Below, piece after piece: positions 60,750 through 64,000 of a stretch of 64,000 nucleotides of DNA. The notes below the pieces were generated by a model, which saw only the letters and a program-made list of their open reading frames with translations, did no database searches and was not told where the DNA came from. Each line of letters starts with the position of its first letter. Position 1 is the first letter of the stretch. Location: the NCBI RefSeq assembly GCF_001580535.1, contig NZ_LHZA01000154.1, positions 50,559 to 114,558 of the forward strand, in the 5' to 3' direction. The position numbers and the translations under genes are program-made. Source of the stretch: Acetobacter cerevisiae (GTDB taxonomy: Bacteria; Pseudomonadota; Alphaproteobacteria; Acetobacterales; Acetobacteraceae).

Positions 60750-62078
60750 TTACGCAGGCACGATGAAGCGGGCCGCAAAAAACCCATCCATGCTGCCTTT
60801 GTCCAGCCACATACCCGGGTGGGTGCGCAGCCAGCCTTCCGGCGTAAGAGCTTCTGGCAGAAAGGAAAGTTCTTCCGGCGTAAAGGGGGAGGGGATCAGC
60901 CCCATCTCCTGCGCAGCGCGGGCCCGGGCCGGGCCTTCCTCATCCTGCAGGGAGCAGACGGCGTAAATCAGCCGGCCACCGGGGCGCAGCATGGATTTGG
61001 CCGCAGCAAGCAGCCGATCCTGCCCGGCTGTCAGCGCGTTCAGGTCACGCGGGCGTTTGACCCACAGAACATCCGGGTGGCGGCGTGCCGTACCGGTGGC
61101 GGAGCAGGGCGCATCCAGCAGAATGGCGTCAAACAGCGCATCCGGTTTCCATGTGGCAGCGTCGTCCTGCACAATCTGCACAGGGTAGGCCAGCCGTGCC
61201 ATGTTTTCCTGCAGGCGCAGCAGGCGGGTTGCGTTCTGTTCCACCGCAGTCACGTCTGCGCCAGTGGCGGCAAGCTGCGCGGTTTTTCCGCCGGGAGCAG
61301 CGCACAGATCGGCCACCCGTTCGCCCGGCTTGGCCGCCAGCAGGCGCGCCGGGAGAGTTGCTGCGGCGTCCTGCACCCAGAATGCGCCTTCCTCATATCC
61401 CGGCAGTTCCGTCACCCGGGTGCCAGCGGGCAGGCGAATGGAGCCGTTGGGTAGTTCCACCCCGCCTTCCGGTGCAGTGGCGCCGGGGCGGAGGGTGATA
61501 TCCAGCGGGGCTTCATGACGGATCCCCTGAGCAATGGCGCGCGCAGCCCCTTTGCCCAGCGTGTTCCAGGAACTCCACAGCCATGACGGGACATTCAGGC
61601 GTGGCTGGTCCAGCCCTTCCAGCAGAGCGGGGCCTTTATCGGCCACCTTACGCAGCACGGCATTGGCCAGCCCGGCAAACGGGGCCAGCTTGCGGCGGCG
61701 CAGCAGAGAGACCGTGGTGCCAACGGCGGCATGCGGCGGGGTTTCCAGAAACAGGAGCTGCGCACAGCCCATCATCAGCGCCACGCGCACAGGTTCCGGC
61801 GGTTCCTTGCGCAGGAAGGGCTCCAGCACGGTACGCAGGGTGCCCATGTGGCGCAGAGTAGCGGCAGCCAGACGGTGTGCTGCCGCACGGTCACGCGGCG
61901 GGGCCTCATGCTCGTTAGCCGAGCGGGACAGGGTGGTTTCCAGCATGCGCCGGTGTTCCACCACGCCGCACAGAATATCAAACGCAACGTCCCGCGTGGG
62001 GTCAGCAGGCTGGGGGGCGTTGTTCCGGCGCGCTGCATTGCGTCTGGGGTTACGGGGGCGGCGGGGTTCTGCTGTCAT
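60750..62078 (-). CDS. rsmB: 16S rRNA (cytosine(967)-C5)-methyltransferase, RsmB/NOP family
   Basis: The 442-residue protein has an N-terminal NusB-like RNA-binding domain (about 25-160; AFDILCGVVEHRRMLETTLS) and a C-terminal Rossmann methyltransferase domain. SAM-site motif VADLCAAPGGKTAQLA, the first cysteine in LLDAPCSATGTARRHPD, and the catalytic cysteine in YAVCSLQDEEG are all present. The first 25 residues are Arg/Pro-rich. It lies 75 bases downstream of purN. Confidence 0.93.
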   Translation of the reverse strand: MTAEPRRPRNPRRNAARRNNAPQPADPTRDVAFDILCGVVEHRRMLETTLSRSANEHEAPPRDRAAAHRLAAATLRHMGTLRTVLEPFLRKEPPEPVRVALMMGCAQLLFLETPPHAAVGTTVSLLRRRKLAPFAGLANAVLRKVADKGPALLEGLDQPRLNVPSWLWSSWNTLGKGAARAIAQGIRHEAPLDITLRPGATAPEGGVELPNGSIRLPAGTRVTELPGYEEGAFWVQDAAATLPARLLAAKPGERVADLCAAPGGKTAQLAATGADVTAVEQNATRLLRLQENMARLAYPVQIVQDDAATWKPDALFDAILLDAPCSATGTARRHPDVLWVKRPRDLNALTAGQDRLLAAAKSMLRPGGRLIYAVCSLQDEEGPARARAAQEMGLIPSPFTPEELSFLPEALTPEGWLRTHPGMWLDKGSMDGFFAARFIVPA

Positions 62079-62153
62079 CAGCTCACTATCTGTTCAGGCA
62101 ATCAGGTCGGGCCATAAAGGCGGGGGAGGTGGCAGGCCAGACCTGCCGGAGCA

Positions 62154-62780
62154 TTACGCCACCAGCAGGGCGGCGTCTGCTGATATCGGGGCTTGGCTCT
62201 TGGTCAGATACCGGCGCAGGACGTCGGGGTAGAGCTGGTGTTCCTGCCGCAGCACGCGCGCAGCAAGGGTATCAGCCGTATCACCCGGCAGAACCGGAAC
62301 CGCTGCCTGCCCCAGAATGGGGCCTTCATCCATGCCTTCTGTGACCAGATGCACGGTGCAGCCGTGGATGCGCACGCCAGCGTCCAGCGCGCGCTCATGC
62401 GTATGCAGGCCGGGGAAGACGGGCAGCAGACTAGGGTGGATATTCAGCATTTTCCCCGCCCACTGAGTGGTGAGGAACGGGGTGAGCAGGCGCATATAAC
62501 CCGCCAGACAGACGACTTCCGCCCCGGCGTCCCGCAGGGCGGCATTAACGGCGCGTTCATGCGCGTCACGGTCTTTTTTATAGAGGCGGTGGTCGATCGC
62601 CACGGTCTCAAGCCCTGCGGCGCGAGCCATGTCCAGCCCCGGTGCGTCTGGTTTGTTGCTCAGCACAAGGCAGATGCGGGCGGGGAAGTCCGGCTGTTTG
62701 CAGGCTTCAATCAGGGCTGTGGCGTTGCTGCCCCGGCCACTGAGCAGAATGGCGACCGGGGTTTTAGGCGTCTCACTCAT
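62154..62780 (-). CDS. purN: Phosphoribosylglycinamide formyltransferase
   Basis: PurN formylates GAR using 10-formyl-THF in purine synthesis. The 208-residue protein has [19 protein letters not shown] (phosphate loop), the catalytic block [24 protein letters not shown] with Asn and His, and [18 protein letters not shown] with the conserved Asp. The start overlaps the purM stop by 4 bases, so purM and purN are translated together. Confidence 0.97.
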   Translation of the reverse strand: MSETPKTPVAILLSGRGSNATALIEACKQPDFPARICLVLSNKPDAPGLDMARAAGLETVAIDHRLYKKDRDAHERAVNAALRDAGAEVVCLAGYMRLLTPFLTTQWAGKMLNIHPSLLPVFPGLHTHERALDAGVRIHGCTVHLVTEGMDEGPILGQAAVPVLPGDTADTLAARVLRQEHQLYPDVLRRYLTKSQAPISADAALLVA

Positions 62781-63859
62781 GCTGCGTGAAAATCCGGGGA
62801 CGCAACCATCTTCAGGCCAGCTTTGGCCGCGCTGTCAGCAGCCTTGGCGATATGGCCAATCAGCGTGCCCTCTTCGCCCAGTTCTTTCAGGCGGGCCAGA
62901 ACTTCGTCCGGTTTGGGGGTGATGAGCACCATGCCCACGCCACAGTTAAACACGCGCAGCATTTCTTCATTCGCCACGTCACCCGTGCGGGCCAGCCAGT
63001 TGAAGACGGGCGGCACCGGCCATGCGGCGTCAATCACAGCGTCCAGCCCGTCGGGCAGGATGCGGGGCAGATTGCCCGGCAGGCCGCCACCAGTGATGTG
63101 CGCTGCGGCATGCAGCAGGCCTGCGCGATGCAGGTCCAGCACCGTGCGGACGTAAAGTTTTGTCGGGGTCAGCAGGGCTTCACCCAGATTTTTGCCCGGC
63201 GCAAAGGCTGCCGGGTCCGTCCAGGCCAGATGGGCATCGGCCACAATGCGGCGCACCAGAGAATAGCCGTTGGAATGCACACCGCTGGAGGGCAGGGCAA
63301 TCAGCGCGTCCCCGTCCGCAATGCCAGCGGGCAGCAGGGCGGAGCGTTCTGCCGCACCCACAGAGAAGCCCGCCAGATCATAATGCCCATCGGCATACAT
63401 GCCGGGCATTTCGGCCGTCTCACCACCGACCAGCGCACAGCCGGACTGTTCACAGCCCTGCGCAATGCCGCGCACAACCTTGGCGGCACTTTCAACAGAC
63501 AGGCGGCCCGTTGCAAAATAATCGAGGAAGAAAAGCGGTTCCGCACCCTGCACAATCAGGTCGTTCACGCACATGGCGACCAGATCAATCCCCACAGTTT
63601 CATGCAGACCCGTTTCAATGGCCAGCGTGAGCTTGGTGCCGACCCCATCCGTGCAGGAGACCAGCACCGGATCTTTAAAGCCTGCGGCCTTCAGGTCGAA
63701 CAGCGCACCGAATCCGCCAAGGCCACCCATGGTGCCGGGGCGGTCTGTTGCTTTGGCTGCGGGTTTGATGGCGTCAATCAAAGCTTCTCCGGCTTCAATA
63801 TCCACACCGGAGTCACGATAGGTGAGGCGGGAAGAGGGAGAACTGGAAGAAGACGTCAT
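62777..63859 (-). CDS. purM: Phosphoribosylformylglycinamidine cyclo-ligase
   Basis: PurM (AIR synthase) closes the imidazole ring of AIR using ATP. The 360-residue protein has [52 protein letters not shown], and the C-terminal [12 protein letters not shown]. The ATG at 63859 precedes a Ser-rich lead of about 12 residues; upstream codons do not match. purN follows with a 4-base overlap. Confidence 0.96.
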   Translation of the reverse strand: MTSSSSSPSSRLTYRDSGVDIEAGEALIDAIKPAAKATDRPGTMGGLGGFGALFDLKAAGFKDPVLVSCTDGVGTKLTLAIETGLHETVGIDLVAMCVNDLIVQGAEPLFFLDYFATGRLSVESAAKVVRGIAQGCEQSGCALVGGETAEMPGMYADGHYDLAGFSVGAAERSALLPAGIADGDALIALPSSGVHSNGYSLVRRIVADAHLAWTDPAAFAPGKNLGEALLTPTKLYVRTVLDLHRAGLLHAAAHITGGGLPGNLPRILPDGLDAVIDAAWPVPPVFNWLARTGDVANEEMLRVFNCGVGMVLITPKPDEVLARLKELGEEGTLIGHIAKAADSAAKAGLKMVASPDFHAA

Positions 63860-63961
63860 GACAGGTGCTCTTGGTCTGAAAGGGGTCGATGTAACGGATC
63901 GGGTAGGGTAGGAATCCCTGAGGACAGTCTTTACGGCAGGTGAAGCAACACGCAAAGCGGC

Positions 63962-64000
63962 ATGAAACGGATTACGGAAACAAAAGAGGCCGCACAGCAG
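63962..64000 (+). CDS. Possible start of a gene divergent from purM (cut by window end)
   Basis: An ATG at 63962 opens a frame that encodes [13 protein letters not shown] and runs off the window. It is divergent from purM with about 100 bases between the starts, enough for two promoters. Thirteen codons cannot identify a family, and no strong Shine-Dalgarno is visible, so this is only a candidate. Confidence 0.25.
   Translation, partial: MKRITETKEAAQQ

Noticed and set aside
1..64000. CRISPR arrays, insertion sequences, rRNA, riboswitches
   Set aside because: No regularly spaced repeats, transposase motifs, rRNA sequence or recognisable riboswitch core was seen on reading either strand.

Overview
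This 64 kb window is a high-GC chromosomal segment. It looks like an alphaproteobacterium of the acetic acid bacteria (Acetobacteraceae; an Acetobacter, Gluconobacter or Komagataeibacter-type genome). The clues are a class I lysyl-tRNA synthetase, a fused shikimate kinase/3-dehydroquinate synthase, a DUF4175/TIGR02302 protein, secB near a Tim44-domain gene, tsaD divergent from hemC-hemD, and aroE-coaE-dnaQ in one operon. The genus cannot be fixed from sequence reading alone. I see no insertion sequence, prophage, rRNA or CRISPR array. One tRNA (Tyr) is present. Most of the window is ordinary housekeeping sequence.

Layout. 0-2 kb: the end of a DUF2125-like gene, gloB, and a divergent methyltransferase. 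2-9.3 kb: a six-gene operon resembling hydrogenase-4/formate hydrogenlyase (HyfB, C, E, F, G and I-like). 9.2-13.6 kb (minus strand): alaS, psd, pssA. 13.7-15.5 kb: a GtrA-like protein and an OmpA-family porin. 15.8-19 kb: aroKB, a Pro/Ala-rich exported protein, xerD, accA. 20-25.4 kb: a CinA-type domain protein, class I lysS, a truncated MprF-like protein, MarC. 25.5-29.4 kb: rlmJ and tsaD divergent from hemC-hemD. 29.5-34.6 kb: secB, a histidine phosphatase, a Tim44-like gene, an orphan DNA methyltransferase, a tri-heme peroxidase, Smr. 34.6-40 kb: a Tat-exported binding protein, hemF, cytochrome b and c1 genes without a Rieske gene, mtnP. 40-46 kb: an SDR, tRNA-Tyr, panB, an ene-reductase with a divergent ArsR regulator, a broken-looking trypsin-like protease, galE. 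46-52 kb: a TIGR02302 protein, lysA, a tiny LptM-like lipoprotein, argH. 52-56.5 kb: a small acidic protein, an N-formylglutamate amidohydrolase, aroE-coaE-dnaQ, a lipoprotein. 56.6-64 kb (minus strand): a glycosyltransferase, heparinase II/III, rpe, rsmB, purN, purM.

The most unusual locus is the operon at 2-9.3 kb. Its large subunit aligns with group 4 [NiFe] hydrogenases and complex I NuoCD, but three of the four nickel-binding cysteines are gone. The NuoB-like small subunit keeps all four ligands for its Fe-S cluster. The antiporter-like membrane subunits have lost the Lys/His residues normally tied to proton pumping, and the NuoK/HyfE-like subunit carries a long acidic disordered tail. 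This fits an energy-converting-hydrogenase-related (Ehr-type) complex that is not a hydrogenase, with unknown electron donor and function.

Secondary points of interest: a bc1 operon without its Rieske gene, in which the start of cytochrome c1 repeats a helix of cytochrome b; an FNR-type box in front of the tri-heme peroxidase; a perfect palindromic operator between an ArsR gene and an ene-reductase; a probable frameshift in a serine protease that overlaps galE; and a class I LysRS beside an MprF homologue that lacks half of its synthase domain.
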